DNA of 64,000 bases from Streptomyces sp. SAI-135 (GTDB lineage: Bacteria > Actinomycetota > Actinomycetes > Streptomycetales > Streptomycetaceae): NCBI RefSeq assembly GCF_029893805.1, contig NZ_JARXYP010000002.1:4092001-4156000 (forward strand), in the 5' to 3' direction. Below the pieces are notes generated by a model. The model saw nothing but the letters and a program-made list of their open reading frames with translations, had not been told where the DNA came from and did not search any database. This document shows positions 1 through 8,529 of this stretch, piece by piece. A program made the translations under genes and the position numbers. The number at the start of each line of letters is the position of its first letter. Within the stretch, counting starts at the first letter, position 1.

Positions 1-7
1 GGCGTTG

Positions 8-384
8 TCAGGCGTCGCGGTCGTCGTACGCCCGGTGGCTGCGTTCGATGTCGGGGTTGTGGGCGATGGCCCACTCGGCCAGGGTGATCGCCGGTTCGAT
101 CAGGGTGCGGCCCACGGGGGTGAGTTCGTACTCGACGCGGGGTGGGACCTCGGGGTGGGACTTGCGGTTCACCAGGCCGTCGCGTTCCAGGTGGCGCAGG
201 GTCAGGGTCAGCATGCGCTGGGAGATGCCGGGGACACGGCGGAGCAGTTCGGTGAAGCGGAGGCGCTCCCCTGGAGGGTCGCGACCACCAGGAGCGTCCA
301 CTTGTCGCCGATGCGGTCGAGGACGCCGCGGATGGCGCGGCCGCCGTCGCCGCGGATCAGGCAGGCCTTCTGGTGGTCCGACAT
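8..384 (-). pseudogene. HxlR-family transcriptional regulator, one-base frameshift
   Basis: Winged-helix HxlR repressor, about 125 residues if repaired. The ATG at 384 opens MSDHQKACLIRGDGGRAIRG and reads on to TLLVVATLQG; the next frame resumes with ERLRFTELLRRVPGISQRML and ends EYELTPVGRTLIEP to the TGA at 8. The two parts join exactly if one G is added to the GGGG run near 268-275. HxlR proteins bind inverted repeats as dimers and often control a divergent oxidoreductase or stress gene. The divergent partner here is the DoxX-like gene at 491. The rest of the frame has no stop or other damage, so a base-calling error is as likely as true inactivation. The family call is firm. Confidence 0.8.
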
Positions 385-420
385 GACGCTCCTGGTGACC
401 GCCGCACACACGCGTGTGCC

Positions 421-490
421 TTTTGTAAGCCCTCCGACAGTGACTCACCATGGCCCTTCTCACAAGGGGTGACCATGGGAGGGTGCCGTC
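421..490. promoter_or_regulatory. Divergent promoter region with short inverted repeat
   Basis: The gap between the HxlR and DoxX-like genes holds CCCTT (454-458) and AAGGG (464-468) as a five-base inverted repeat. CACCATGG and GTGACCATGG flank it. A TTTTGTAAG stretch at 421-429 resembles known HxlR sites. This is the obvious place for the HxlR operator, but no consensus can be proven from one site. Confidence 0.35.
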
Positions 491-853
491 ATGCGGGTCG
501 CGTACTGGATCGTCGCCGGGCTGCTGGGGGCCTTCTACCTCTACGCCGGCGGGAAGAAGATCGTCCAGAGCCGGGAGCGGCTCGCGCCGATGATGGGGTG
601 GGTCGACACCGTGCCGATGCCCGTCGTCCGGGCGATCGGGGTCGTGGAGGTTCTCGGCGCGGCCGGGCTGGTGCTGCCGCCGGCGACCGGGATCGCGCCG
701 GTGCTGGCGATCCTGGCCGCGGTCGGCTTCGTGGTGCTCCAGTTGCTCGCGGCGGGCCTCCATCTGTCGCGCGGGGAGGTGAGGGAGACCGGCCTGAACT
801 TCGTTCTCGTCCTCCTCGCCGCCGTGGCCGCGTGGCTGGCCACGGCGTTCTGA
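491..853 (+). CDS. DoxX-like family membrane protein
   Basis: A 120-residue protein with four predicted membrane helices: residues about 3-22 (VAYWIVAGLLGAFYLYAGGK), 45-65, 70-88 and 100-119. The N-terminal helix followed by K-K-I, and the MPVVRAIGVVEVLGAAGLVLPP helix, fit the DoxX-like family (PF13564). The ATG at 491 follows an AGGGTG-type ribosome site. DoxX-like proteins sit in the inner membrane and often accompany redox-stress functions; the reaction is unknown. It is divergent from the HxlR gene, which probably controls it. Confidence 0.85.
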   Translation: MRVAYWIVAGLLGAFYLYAGGKKIVQSRERLAPMMGWVDTVPMPVVRAIGVVEVLGAAGLVLPPATGIAPVLAILAAVGFVVLQLLAAGLHLSRGEVRETGLNFVLVLLAAVAAWLATAF

Positions 854-868
854 GGGGCCGGGGTGGAC

Positions 869-1157
869 GTCAGGGGGCGTGAGAATCACCGGCCGCCGCG
901 TGGCCCGCGCCGTCGCCGCGTACCGGTCCACCGGCCGCCGCATGGCCCGCCCATCGCCGCGTACGGTCCACCGGCCGCCGCATGGCCCGCCCATCGCCGC
1001 GCACCGGTCCACCGCCCCTCCACGCCGCTCGGAGGAACGGAGGAGGTGCACGTCACGGGGCGTGAGAATCACCAGCCGCCGCGTAGCCCGCCTCACCGCG
1101 TCGTCAGGATCACCAGCCGCTGCGTAGCCCGCGTCATCGCCACGTACCGGTCCACCG
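869..1157. repeat. Decayed tandem copies of the helR 3' end
   Basis: The real gene segment is 1116-1157, the complement of the codons for VDRYVAMTRATQRL (42 bp). Beyond the helR stop lie copies at 974-1014 (41 bp), 934-973 (40 bp) and 892-933 (42 bp), each of the form GCCGCCGC.TGGCCCGC...CGTACCGGTCCACCG. A larger unit is also duplicated: GGCGTGAGAATCACC occurs at 876-890 and at 1059-1073. The copies carry one- and two-base deletions and contain no gene. Confidence 0.85.
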
Positions 1158-3246
1158 CCCCCTCCACGCCGTTCCCGAAGTTCTGTGGGTCCACGAGGAT
1201 CACCAGGTCGAATTCGAGGCCCTTCGAGAGGGCCGGGGGCAGGGAGCGGACCCGGGGGGTGGGCTCGAAGCCGGGGGCACCGATGACGCAGGCGATGCCC
1301 TCCGGGTGGTCCTCGAGCCACCTGTCCAGCACCGTCGGCAGGTCCGTCACGGGGCCGTACGTCACCGGGACGCCGGTGCTGCGGATCGAGGTGGGGACGT
1401 TGGCGTCGGGCAGGGCGGCGCGGATGACCGGCTCGGCCTCCTTCATGATCTCTTCCGGGGTGCGGTAGTTGACGCTCAGGGCGGCCATCTCGACGCGGTC
1501 GAGGCCCACCCGCGCGAGCCTGTCCTGCCAGGACTCGGTGAAGCCGTGTCTGGCCTGGGCGCGGTCGCCGACGATGGTGAAGCTCCGGGACGGACAGCGC
1601 AGCAGCAGCATCTGCCACTCCGCGTCGGTCAGTTCCTGCGCCTCGTCCACGACGACGTGGGCGAAGGGGCCGGCGAGCAGGTCGGGGTCGCTCACCTGAA
1701 GGGCGCTCTCGTCGACGAGGGCGTCGTGGAAGTCCTCGCCGCGCAGCATCGTCACCAGGCCCATCCCGTACTCGTCGTCGGCGACCGCGCTCAGGTTCTC
1801 CACGACGGTGGCCATGCGCTCGCGCTCCGCGGCGGCGGTGGCCTCGTTCCGGCGCTTGCGGAGCGAGGCGCGAGGGTCGCCGAGCCGCTGCCGTGCCGCG
1901 TCCAGGAGCGGCAGGTCGGACACCGTCCAGGCCTGGCCGTCCGCGCGCTGGAGCTTGCGTACCTCGTCGCGGTCCAGCCAGGGGGCGCACATCCGCAGAT
2001 AGGCCGGGACGGTCCACAGGTCCGAGACCAGGTCGGCCGCCTCCAGGAGCGGCCACGCGCGGTTGAACGCGGTGAGCAACTCCCTGTTCTGGCGCAGGGA
2101 CTTGCGGAGCAGTGCCTCGGGGGCGTCGCCCTCGTGCCGGTCCACCAGGATGGTGAGCAGTTCGTTCCAGACCTGGTCACGGGCGTCGTTGTGCGGGGCG
2201 CCCTCCGCCGCGTCGAACGCCTCGGCCCAGTCGGCGGCGGTCAGCGGGATGTCGGACCAGTGGGTGGTGACGGTCATGCCCTCGGTGGGCGGCTCCTCGT
2301 AGAACCGCACGGCCTTCTCGATCGCCTTCACCAGGTCCGCGGACGACTTGAGGCGGGCCACCTCCGGGTCCGTCTCGACCCCCGCCGTGGCGCCCTCGGC
2401 CACGAGGTCCCTCAGGACGCAGGTCTGCACGCCCTCCTCGCCGAGGCTGGGCAGGACGTCGGAGACGTAGGCCAGGTAGGGCCGGTGCGGGCCGACGAAC
2501 AGCACGCCGCCGCGGCGGTGTCCGAGGCGCGGGTCGGAGTGCAGGAGGTAGGCGGAGCGGTGCAGGGCGACGACGGTCTTGCCGGTGCCGGGGCCGCCGT
2601 CGACGACGAGTGCGCCGCGGGAGCTCGCGCGGATGATGGCGTCCTGGTCGGCCTGGATGGTGCCGAGGACGTCCCGCATCCGTTCCGAGCGGTCGCTGCC
2701 GAGGCTTGCGATGAAGGCGGACTGGTCGTCGAGGGAGGCGTGGTGCCCGGCGAACCCGTCCGGGGTGAACACCTCGTCCCAGTAGTCGCTGATGCGGCCG
2801 TTCGTCCAGCGGTACCTGCGGCGGCCGGCCAGCCCCATGGGGTTGGCGTGGGTGGCCCCGAAGAACGGCTCGGCGGCGGGGGAACGCCAGTCGACGAGCA
2901 GTCGGCGGCCGGTGCTGTCGGTGAGGCCGAGCCGGCCGACGTAGACGGGGTCGGCGTCGTCAGCGCCGGCCATGTGGCCGAGGCACAGGTCCAGGCCGAA
3001 GCGGCGCAGGGTGCGCAGCCGGGCGCTGAGGCGGTGGATCTCCGTGTCGCGGTCCATGGCTTCCTGGCCGATGCCGCCGGGCGCGCGCAGGGTGGCGGCG
3101 AGGGTGCCGGACAGTTCGTCGATCGTCTGCTCCAGGCAGCGCGCGATGGCCGCGAAGTGTTCCTCGTCGGCGGCGATCAGCGTCGGGTCGGCCTTGGCGG
3201 CGAGGCGCTCGGGAAGGTCGAACACGCTGGTGGGCAGGGTAGTCAA
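1093..3246 (-). CDS. helR: HelR, RNA polymerase-recycling helicase-like ATPase (rifamycin protection)
   Basis: A 717-residue UvrD/HelD-like ATPase. Walker A GGPGTGKT is at residues 217-224, with AADEEHF and SARLRTLRRFGLDLCLG in the N-terminal arm, Walker B VVVDEAQEL near 527, GDRAQARHGF after it, and VDRYVAMTRATQRLVIL at the end. Family knowledge: HelR is a HelD relative that enters the RNA polymerase channels, displaces rifamycins and recycles stalled polymerase; it is induced through a rifamycin-associated element. Such an element lies 65-85 bp upstream of this start. The sequence matches my recollection of Streptomyces HelR closely along its length. The gene stands alone, and its 3' end has been copied into the downstream spacer (869-1090). 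Confidence 0.9.
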   Translation of the reverse strand: MTTLPTSVFDLPERLAAKADPTLIAADEEHFAAIARCLEQTIDELSGTLAATLRAPGGIGQEAMDRDTEIHRLSARLRTLRRFGLDLCLGHMAGADDADPVYVGRLGLTDSTGRRLLVDWRSPAAEPFFGATHANPMGLAGRRRYRWTNGRISDYWDEVFTPDGFAGHHASLDDQSAFIASLGSDRSERMRDVLGTIQADQDAIIRASSRGALVVDGGPGTGKTVVALHRSAYLLHSDPRLGHRRGGVLFVGPHRPYLAYVSDVLPSLGEEGVQTCVLRDLVAEGATAGVETDPEVARLKSSADLVKAIEKAVRFYEEPPTEGMTVTTHWSDIPLTAADWAEAFDAAEGAPHNDARDQVWNELLTILVDRHEGDAPEALLRKSLRQNRELLTAFNRAWPLLEAADLVSDLWTVPAYLRMCAPWLDRDEVRKLQRADGQAWTVSDLPLLDAARQRLGDPRASLRKRRNEATAAAERERMATVVENLSAVADDEYGMGLVTMLRGEDFHDALVDESALQVSDPDLLAGPFAHVVVDEAQELTDAEWQMLLLRCPSRSFTIVGDRAQARHGFTESWQDRLARVGLDRVEMAALSVNYRTPEEIMKEAEPVIRAALPDANVPTSIRSTGVPVTYGPVTDLPTVLDRWLEDHPEGIACVIGAPGFEPTPRVRSLPPALSKGLEFDLVILVDPQNFGNGVEGAVDRYVAMTRATQRLVILTTR

Positions 3247-3310
3247 AGCAACAGCTCCGGGGTGGGGTGGGCGGCCGGGGGCCTACGGCCGGTAAGTGTG
3301 CGCCCCCACG

Positions 3311-3331
3311 GGGGCCTTGCCGCAAGTCCCC
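3311..3331 (-). promoter_or_regulatory. Rifamycin-associated element (RAE) upstream of helR
   Basis: Read on the minus strand, this begins GGGGACTTGCGGCAAGG and closes with CCCC. It matches the published RAE core GGGGCTTGCGGCAAG with one inserted base and keeps the CTTGC/GCAAG inverted arms. It sits 65-85 bp before the helR start. RAEs are known upstream of rifamycin-inactivating genes and helR in actinomycetes and are needed for rifamycin induction. Confidence 0.8.
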
Positions 3332-3409
3332 CGGTGCGCTATAGGTTGAACATGGCAGGAGGTGCTGGTCTCCCTGCCTTTTCTTTTGTCTATGGACATC
3401 CGGAAGAAC

Positions 3410-3561
3410 TTCGAAACATTCGAAGATCAGACGTGCGGCTGGCCACCTCACTCCCTGCGATCTTCCGAAAGATTTCGCCGGTTTTCTCAGGTGAGAGGGA
3501 TGTCGAAGCATTCGAAACATCCGTCGAAACTGTTGACGCTTGACAGGGGCAGGCCAAAACT
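3410..3561 (+). promoter_or_regulatory. Xylanase promoter with repeated CGAAA/TTCG boxes
   Basis: Three AT-leaning elements precede the xylanase: TTCGAAACATTCGAA at 3410-3424; CGAAAGATTTCG (five-base arms) at 3466-3477; and TTCGAAACATCCGTCGAAAC ending near 3530. CGAAANNTTTCG-type palindromes are known control sites of streptomycete xylanase genes. A possible promoter is TTGACG (3533-3538), 17 bp, AAAACT (3556-3561), which would put transcription at or next to the ATG at 3569. Confidence 0.55.
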
Positions 3562-3568
3562 GTGGGGC

Positions 3569-4237
3569 ATGACTGACACACCCGCACACCCGACGCGCCG
3601 CAGCGTCTGCGGCCTCCTGCTGGCCACCGGCGCCACGCTGGCCCTGCCCGGCACCGCCGAGGCGGCCACGGTCATCACCACGAACCAGACCGGGACCAAC
3701 AACGGCTACTACTACTCGTTCTGGACGGACGCCCAGGGCACCGTCTCCATGACCCTGAACAACGGCGGGAACTACAGCACGTCCTGGCGCAACACCGGCA
3801 ACTTCGTGGCCGGCAAGGGCTGGAGCAACGGTTCCCGCAGGACCGTCAGCTACTCCGGCAGCTTCAGCCCGTCCGGCAACGCCTACCTGGCCCTGTACGG
3901 CTGGACGTCCAACCCGCTCGTCGAGTACTACGTCGTCGACAACTGGGGCACCTACCGGCCCACCGGAACGTACAAGGGCACGGTCACCAGCGACGGCGGG
4001 ACGTACGACATCTACCAGACCACCCGCTACAACGCCCCGTCCGTGGAAGGCACCAAGACCTTCAACCAGTACTGGAGCGTCCGGCAGTCCAGGCGGACCG
4101 GGGGCACCATCACCACCGGCAACCACTTCGACGCCTGGGCCCGGGCCGGCATGCCGATGGGCAGCTTCAAGTACTACATGATCCTCGCGACCGAGGGTTA
4201 CCAGAGCAGCGGCAGCTCCAACATCACGGTGGCGTGA
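3569..4237 (+). CDS. xlnC: Secreted endo-1,4-beta-xylanase, GH11
   Basis: 222 residues; hydrolyses internal beta-1,4 bonds of xylan outside the cell. The N-terminus (MTDTPAHPTRRSVCGLLLAT) has a twin arginine before a hydrophobic stretch, so Tat export is likely; cleavage is probably after AEA near residue 32. The GH11 jelly roll runs from TTNQTGTNNGYYYSFWTD to the end. The nucleophile is Glu119 in NPLVEYYVVD and the acid/base is Glu209 in ILATEGYQSSG. There is no carbohydrate-binding module, as in Tat-exported XlnC of S. lividans. An in-frame ATG at 3500 is possible, but 3569 keeps the Tat signal near the terminus. The stop overlaps the next gene, so the two are co-translated. Confidence 0.93.
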   Translation: MTDTPAHPTRRSVCGLLLATGATLALPGTAEAATVITTNQTGTNNGYYYSFWTDAQGTVSMTLNNGGNYSTSWRNTGNFVAGKGWSNGSRRTVSYSGSFSPSGNAYLALYGWTSNPLVEYYVVDNWGTYRPTGTYKGTVTSDGGTYDIYQTTRYNAPSVEGTKTFNQYWSVRQSRRTGGTITTGNHFDAWARAGMPMGSFKYYMILATEGYQSSGSSNITVA

Positions 4238-4914
4238 TGGGGGCCCGGTCGCACCTCCCGTTACTGGCGGCCGCCGCCCTGGCCGCCGCCGGCACCCTGA
4301 CCGTCCCCGCCGCCGCTGCCCCCGCGCAGGCCGCCGCCTGCTCCGGATACGTCGGTCTCACCTTCGACGACGGACCGGGCAGCGGCACCACCGCCCTGCT
4401 GGGCTCCCTCAAGCAGTACGGCCTCAGGGCCACGATGTTCAACACGGGCCAGAACGCCGCCGCCAACCCGGCACTCGTCAGGGCCCAGGTCAGTGCCGGG
4501 ATGTGGGTCGGCAACCACAGCTACACGCACCCGCATCTGACCCAGCAGAGCCAGGCCACCGTCGACTCGGAGATCTCCCGCACCCAGCAGGCGATCGCGA
4601 ACGCCGGCGGCGGCACACCGAGGCTGTTCCGGCCGCCGTACGGCGAGACCAACGCGACGGTGAAGGCCGTCGAGGCCAGGTACGGACTGACCGAGATCAT
4701 CTGGAACGTCGACTCGCAGGACTGGAACAACGCCAGTACCGACGCGATCGTCGCGGCGGCCGCCCGGCTCACCGCCGGGCAGGTCATCCTCATGCACGAC
4801 TGGCCCGCCAACACCCGCGCGGCGATCCCGCGCATCGCGCAGACACTGGCCGCCAAGGGGCTGTGCTCCGGCATGATCTCGCCCCAGACCGGCCGCGCGG
4901 TGGCACCGGGCTGA
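4237..4914 (+). CDS. Secreted CE4 polysaccharide deacetylase (probable acetylxylan esterase)
   Basis: About 225 residues with a Sec-type signal (LPLLAAAALAAAGTLTVPAAAAPAQAAA). All NodB motifs are visible: TFDDGP (Asp44, Asp45), HSYTHPH (His94, His98, metal ligands), RPPYGETN, VDSQDWN and ILMHDW. The ATG shares a base with the xylanase TGA; a GTG at 4234 is an alternative. In S. lividans a xylanase gene is followed by an acetylxylan esterase of this family, so removal of acetyl groups from xylan is the likely job. Peptidoglycan or chitin deacetylation cannot be excluded from sequence. No carbohydrate-binding module is present. Confidence 0.88.
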   Translation: MGARSHLPLLAAAALAAAGTLTVPAAAAPAQAAACSGYVGLTFDDGPGSGTTALLGSLKQYGLRATMFNTGQNAAANPALVRAQVSAGMWVGNHSYTHPHLTQQSQATVDSEISRTQQAIANAGGGTPRLFRPPYGETNATVKAVEARYGLTEIIWNVDSQDWNNASTDAIVAAAARLTAGQVILMHDWPANTRAAIPRIAQTLAAKGLCSGMISPQTGRAVAPG

Positions 4915-5164
4915 GCCACGGGCACGGCAATCCCGCCTCGGCGCGGCGGTCGTACACCTTCCCCCCCCTTGGACCGCCGCGTCGAACGCGGATCTCCGCA
5001 GTGCCCCGGCCACGACTCCCTTCGGCTGTGAATGTCGCGATTCCGCCACAGGCCCAGAACATTGGCGCAATCATGAGCCGCACGCGAGACGGTCGTCCCG
5101 CAACACGCGGTCGACACGGCCTGCTTGACGTGCCGTCACATGCCTCCGAAAGGGAACCGCAGCC

Positions 5165-6082
5165 ATGGCAACTCCCCTTTCCGCCGCGAAGATGCTCGCC
5201 GCACTGAAGGCCGAGGGCCTCACCGTGCACGAGCACGCCGGCTGGAAGACCCACAACCGCGACGCGGCGTCCGGGAAGTCCTTCGGGCCCGTCATCGGAG
5301 TACTGATCCATCACACCGGCGGTCACGACGACAAGGAGATCTGCTTCAAGGGCAGATCCGATCTGCCGGGGCCGCTGTGCCACGCCTGGCTCGGCAAGAC
5401 CGCCGGACTGTGGATGATCGGCAACGGCCGTACCAACCACGCCGGTTACGCCGACATCGATGTCCTGAACGCGCTCCGCGAGGAGAAGCCGCTCCCGCAC
5501 GACGACGTGGCGAAGGCGGACGGCAACGACTGTCTGTACGGCCTGGAGATCGAGAACCGCGGCAAGGGCGGGGACCCGTACCCGGCCGCTCAGTACCGGC
5601 AGGCCGTGCTGTGGGCGGCGGCGATCTGCCGGGCGCACGGCTGGAGCGAGAAGTCCGTCGCCGGGCACAAGGAGTGCCAGCCGGGGAAGATCGACCCGAG
5701 CTTCGACATGGACGACTTCCGGGCCGCGGTGAAGAAGCAGCTGGCCGCGGGGGCCGGAGCGACGACCCCGACGAAGCCGGCGGGCAAGCCGCGCGTCGAC
5801 CTGTCCCGGCTGGTGGCGGCAGCCAAGACCGACCCCGGGGCCAAGCAGGGCCACGTCAGCTACATGACCGGCACCAACCTCACCGAGGCCGCCCTGGTCG
5901 AACTCGGCTACCTCTCCAAGTCCTGGGCCGGAGACGGTTCCTTCGGCTCCACCACCGTCGCCGCCTACGCCAAGTGGCAGCGCCACCTGGGCTACACCGG
6001 CGCCGACGCCAACGGCATCCCCGGCAAGATCTCGCTGTCCAGGCTGGGTGAGCGGACGGGCCTGTTCACCGTCGTGGCCTGA
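5165..6082 (+). CDS. N-acetylmuramoyl-L-alanine amidase, endolysin-like, no signal peptide
   Basis: 305 residues. Residues about 20-190 are an amidase_2/PGRP domain with LIHHTGG (His49/50), HAWLGKTAGLWMIGNG, YGLEIENRG and GHKECQPGKIDP (His168, Asp177 as likely zinc ligands). A threonine/proline linker near 200 leads to a C-terminal peptidoglycan-binding-like segment (ELGYLSKSWAGDGSFGSTTVAAYAKWQRHLGY, about 258-290). The enzyme would cut the MurNAc-L-Ala bond. No Sec or Tat signal is present, unlike most host autolysins and like actinophage endolysins. No other phage gene is nearby. The start is supported by the GGAACC-type site just upstream; the product may exit by lysis or a non-classical route. 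Confidence 0.87.
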   Translation: MATPLSAAKMLAALKAEGLTVHEHAGWKTHNRDAASGKSFGPVIGVLIHHTGGHDDKEICFKGRSDLPGPLCHAWLGKTAGLWMIGNGRTNHAGYADIDVLNALREEKPLPHDDVAKADGNDCLYGLEIENRGKGGDPYPAAQYRQAVLWAAAICRAHGWSEKSVAGHKECQPGKIDPSFDMDDFRAAVKKQLAAGAGATTPTKPAGKPRVDLSRLVAAAKTDPGAKQGHVSYMTGTNLTEAALVELGYLSKSWAGDGSFGSTTVAAYAKWQRHLGYTGADANGIPGKISLSRLGERTGLFTVVA

Positions 6083-6205
6083 CCCGTGCCGTCCGCCGCC
6101 GACCCGCTTCCGGGCGCCGAGTTGCGGGTCGGCGCGGTCCCTGCGGTACTGGCTGTATCTAGCGAACAGTCGCGGGGTCCTCTCTACAGGGAGAGGAGGC
6201 ACACA

Positions 6206-7348
6206 ATGGCCAAGCGTCTGGTGGTCTGCTGCGACGGGACGTGGAATCTCGCCGACCAGCCGAGCAAGACGAACGTCGCCAAGATGGCCCTGGCCGTACG
6301 GCGACGCTCCGCCGCCGGAACGGAACAGCGGGTGTACTACCACAGCGGGGTCGGCACGAACCGGAGGGAACGGCTGCGGGGCGGGGCCTTCGGGATGGGC
6401 CTGTCGCGCAACGTGCTCGACGCCTACCGCTTCCTGATCCACACCTACGAACCCGGGGACCTGCTCTACCTGTTCGGGTTCAGCCGGGGCGCCTTCACCG
6501 CACGCAGCCTGGCCGGTCTGGTGCGCAACTGCGGGATCCTGCGCCCGGAACAGGCCGACCGGATCGACGAGGCGTGGGCGCTGTACCGCAGCCGCGCCGA
6601 CAAACCGACCAGCGTGGCCGCGACGCTGTTCCGCGGGGCGTACTCGTACGAGACGGAGATCCGTTTCGTGGGCGTGTGGGACACGGTCGGCTCCCTGGGC
6701 ATCCCGGTCCCGGCGCCCTGGTTCCTCCAGCCGCTCGTCGACCGCTTCAATCACCGCTGGGCCTTCCACGACACCACCCTCAGCAAGTCCGTGAACGGCG
6801 CCTTCCAGGCCCTGGCCGTCGACGAGGAACGCTCGGCGTTCCCGCCGACCCTGTGGCAGCAGGAGAAGGGCGCACCCAAGGACCAGGAGCTGAGACAGGT
6901 CTGGTTCGCCGGCGTGCACCTCTCCGTCGGGGGCGGCGAGAAGGACTCGGGCCTGTCCGACATCACCCTGCTGTGGATGGCCCGGCAGGCCGTCCGGTAC
7001 GGCCTGGATCTCGACCCCGCGGTCCTCAGCGCGGACGGGCCGGACAGCATGCGCCCGCAGGAGTGCGCCGACTTCGCCGTCCAGCCCGACCCGACGGGCC
7101 CGTGGAACCCCTCCCGCAAGGGCTTCTACCGGCTCTTCAAGCCCCTGCACCGCCCCATCGGGCAGGAGAAGGACAAGCAGGGCCGCCTCGCCGGCAACGA
7201 GCACCTGGCCGACACGGTCCTGCGCCGCCGCGAGAGCGACCCGGGCTATCGCCCGCCGGCGCTCGAGACCTATCTGAGGGCCTTCGGGGAGCGGTACGTC
7301 GACGCGGTCCCGCTCAGCTTCGCTCACGCGCCCGTCGAGGTTCCCTGA
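6206..7348 (+). CDS. DUF2235 alpha/beta-hydrolase (Tle1-like fold)
   Basis: 380 residues. The start at 6206 is set by a strong GGAGAGGAGG site at 6190-6199. The DUF2235 signature is complete: MAKRLVVCCDGTWN, YYHSGVGT, LYLFGFSRGAFTAR with nucleophile Ser93, RFVGVWDTVGS (Asp) and VWFAGVHLSVGGG (His). DUF2235 is the catalytic core of type VI phospholipase effectors of the Tle1 group, but it also occurs alone in actinobacteria, where the substrate is unknown. There is no signal peptide or membrane segment. It converges on the MFS gene and overlaps it by 35 bp. Confidence 0.87.
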   Translation: MAKRLVVCCDGTWNLADQPSKTNVAKMALAVRRRSAAGTEQRVYYHSGVGTNRRERLRGGAFGMGLSRNVLDAYRFLIHTYEPGDLLYLFGFSRGAFTARSLAGLVRNCGILRPEQADRIDEAWALYRSRADKPTSVAATLFRGAYSYETEIRFVGVWDTVGSLGIPVPAPWFLQPLVDRFNHRWAFHDTTLSKSVNGAFQALAVDEERSAFPPTLWQQEKGAPKDQELRQVWFAGVHLSVGGGEKDSGLSDITLLWMARQAVRYGLDLDPAVLSADGPDSMRPQECADFAVQPDPTGPWNPSRKGFYRLFKPLHRPIGQEKDKQGRLAGNEHLADTVLRRRESDPGYRPPALETYLRAFGERYVDAVPLSFAHAPVEVP

Positions 7349-8529
7349 GGCCCGCGGTCACCTCGTCCGGGCCGGGGCGCCGCTCCAGCACGAAGAGCGC
7401 CACGGTGACCGCGGTCGAGGCGGCCGCCATCAGGCTCATCGCCGTTGCCGGGGAGGTCAGTTGGGCCAGGGTGCCGGCGAGAAGCGCGCCGACGCCCTGG
7501 AGGGCGACCATGCCCGTGGTGTGCAGGCCGAGGGCCTGGCCCGCGAGGTCGTCGGGGGTGAGGGCCATCAGGCGTTCCTGGAGGACCAGGCTCGCGGCGA
7601 AGCCGACGGAGGCGACGGCGGCGGCGAGGACCGACAGCGCCACCGACGGCCGTAGGACGAAGAACAGATAGGGCGCGGCCAGCAGCAGACGCAGCGGGGT
7701 CGCGAGCCGGGGCCGCAGCGCGGGCGGCACCAGGCGGCCGACCACGAGGTCCCCGGCGAACATGCCCAGCGCCCCGCAGGCGTACATCGTGCCGGCGGCC
7801 GCGGGGGCGTAGGAGACGTAGAGCGAATCGCCGCCCACCACCAGGCCGTTGGGGACCCACAGGCCCAGGTACACCAGGCGGCGGGGGCGGGAGGACCACA
7901 GCAGGGCGTTGGTGCGCCAGGTAGCGGAGAGGGACGGCCGGCCCGCCGAGCGCGGTGGGCGCGCGGTGAGGCCCAGGCGGGTGACAAGGGCCGAGAGAAG
8001 ATAGAACGCCGTCGTCAGGAGCAGGCAGGCGCGCGGGGTCAGGAGCGTCAGGAGGGCGCCGCCCGCGGCGAAGCCGGTGATCTGGACGATGCCCCAGAGC
8101 ATGTTGAAGACCGAACGGCCAAGGACGTAACCGTCCTTGGGGAGGATCTCGTTCATCAGGCCGCCGCGCACTCCCCCGCCCAGCGAGGCCACCAGGCCCT
8201 GGAGGAGCAGGACGACGAGGACGGCCCATAACGGCAGGCCGGGCAGCGCCAGCACCGCCGTACCCGCCGCGAAGGCGAGGGGAATGACGGTCAGGACCGT
8301 GCGCGGGGGCAGCCGGTCGGCGCCCGAGAGCAGGAACGCGGCTCCCAGCAGCTGAGCGAGCTGCGGTCCGAACATGCTCACCGCCGACAGCAGCGGGGAG
8401 GCGGTGGCCCGGTAGACCAGCGTGGCGAGGGCGAGGCCGCCGATCGTCTGGGCGGCGGCGTGGGCGGCGAAGGAGAGGAGGAAGGGGGGTGTACTCCGGG
8501 GTGCGGAGAAGGGTGCGGTAGCTGCGCAT
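7314..8529 (-). CDS. MFS transporter, apparent frameshift at codon 15
   Basis: A 12-helix major facilitator of about 405 residues. The main frame runs from FLLSFAAHAAAQTIGGLALATLVYRATASP to the stop at 7314, with SGADRLPPRTVLTV between helices 2 and 3 and repeated Leu/Ala/Val helices. It has no good start of its own. The matching N-terminus MRSYRTLLRTPEYTP begins at the ATG at 8529 in another frame; the two join at the six-G run 8484-8489 if one base is removed. Substrate unknown; the divergent DUF5937 regulator suggests a regulated efflux pump. An intact alternative starting at 8603 would overlap the regulator gene and lacks family support. Confidence 0.75.

Noticed and set aside
3362..3568. 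Extended N-terminus for the xylanase
   Set aside because: It would bury the Tat signal behind 69 residues and would translate the promoter boxes.
5165..7348. Prophage or injection-system remnant (amidase plus DUF2235)
   Set aside because: No structural, integrase, holin, Hcp/VgrG or sheath gene is present nearby; both families also occur as ordinary chromosomal genes in Streptomyces.
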